A DNA stretch of 5,407 nucleotides from an uncultured Bacteroidales bacterium (GTDB lineage: Bacteria > Bacteroidota > Bacteroidia > Bacteroidales > Paludibacteraceae), in NCBI GenBank assembly GCA_937892015.1, contig CALAUY010000016.1:1-5407 (forward strand). Reading direction: 5' to 3'. The stretch's first letter is position 1, and the number at the start of each line of letters is the position of its first letter. The notes under the pieces were generated by a model. It was given only the letters and a program-made list of their open reading frames with translations, made no database searches and was not told the DNA's origin. The position numbers were made by a program, and so were the translations under genes. Positions 5,354-5,407 of the stretch are shown here, in pieces.

Positions 5354-5407
5354 AAAGTGTAAACAATCACGTGATACAAAAGTGTAAACAATCACGTGAT
5401 ACAAAAG
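5354..5407 (-). repeat. Tandem 25-bp repeats at the right end of the element, running off the window
   Basis: Two identical 22-bp copies (GTGTAAACAATCACG, then TGATACA) lie at 5357-5378 and 5382-5403, each followed by AAAG, giving a 25-bp period. The final AAAG at 5404-5407 suggests a third copy beyond the window. The core ATCACGTGAT is a perfect 10-bp palindrome. The inner copy serves as the right terminal repeat of the element; read inward on the minus strand it is TGTATCACGTGATTGTTTAC. It could be a multiplied transposase-binding site or the edge of a longer array. Confidence 0.75.

Larger units (their letters stand above)
4943..5403 (-). mobile_element. Internally deleted insertion-sequence remnant (integrase-type transposase, MITE-like)
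   Basis: The element reads right to left. It has a right terminal repeat (duplicated), a Bacteroidetes-type promoter, the start and the end of a transposase gene with the middle missing, and a left terminal repeat 5 bp beyond the stop codon. The terminal repeats match at 21 of 25 positions. Both ends and the promoter survive while the catalytic centre is gone, so it is a non-autonomous derivative that could be moved only by a related transposase acting in trans. No target-site duplication could be recognised (left flank AAGGTA, right flank AAAG at the window edge), so the outer limits are uncertain. The transposase resembles IS481/IS3-like integrase-core enzymes; family assignment is tentative. 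Confidence 0.65.

Noticed and set aside
5153..5362. 69-codon plus-strand frame
   Set aside because: It is antisense to the transposase remnant and its promoter; no domain or ribosome binding site.
5354..5407. Possible CRISPR array
   Set aside because: The 25-bp period leaves only 3 bp between 22-bp identical copies, so there are no spacers, and no cas gene is present.

Overview
The window looks like a piece of a Bacteroidales chromosome, probably a Prevotellaceae/Porphyromonadaceae-type bacterium; the genus cannot be fixed from this sequence. Three things point there. Two promoters fit the Bacteroidetes pattern (TTTG, about 20 nt, TAnnTTTG). The first two genes end in C-terminal regions resembling type IX secretion system (T9SS) sorting domains, and a third small protein is almost nothing else. 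The nuclease gene lacks a Shine-Dalgarno sequence, as is common in this phylum.

Layout: positions 3-2147 (+) are the 3' part of a gene for a large surface or secreted protein with at least seven tandem cadherin-like beta-sandwich repeats and a sorting-domain-like tail; its start lies upstream of the window. After 46 nt comes 2194-3753 (+), a secreted endonuclease/exonuclease/phosphatase (EEP)-fold nuclease with its own T9SS tail. The pair looks like one transcription unit, closed by an intrinsic terminator at 3849-3880. A new promoter (3890-3921) and a strong ribosome binding site drive a 98-residue secreted protein (4036-4332) that is essentially a signal peptide plus a sorting-domain-like fold. 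A second, more elaborate terminator follows at 4416-4484.

From about 4333 to the right end there is no intact gene. This AT-richer stretch holds two 21-nt direct repeats, a C-poor purine/G-rich tract, ten head-to-tail 11-bp repeats, a 16-bp perfect palindrome, and an insertion-sequence remnant on the minus strand. The remnant keeps its promoter, the first about 18 codons and the last about 78 codons of an integrase-type transposase, and imperfect terminal inverted repeats. Its middle is gone and the two ends are out of frame. The right terminal repeat is tandemly duplicated with a 25-bp period and runs off the window, and a further related copy lies at 4838-4861.

Functionally, the left half suggests an envelope/secretion locus: an adhesin-like repeat protein exported beside an extracellular nuclease, plausibly for attachment and for degrading extracellular DNA or releasing nucleotides. 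The right half is a repeat-rich mobile-DNA graveyard. No tRNA, rRNA or CRISPR array was seen.
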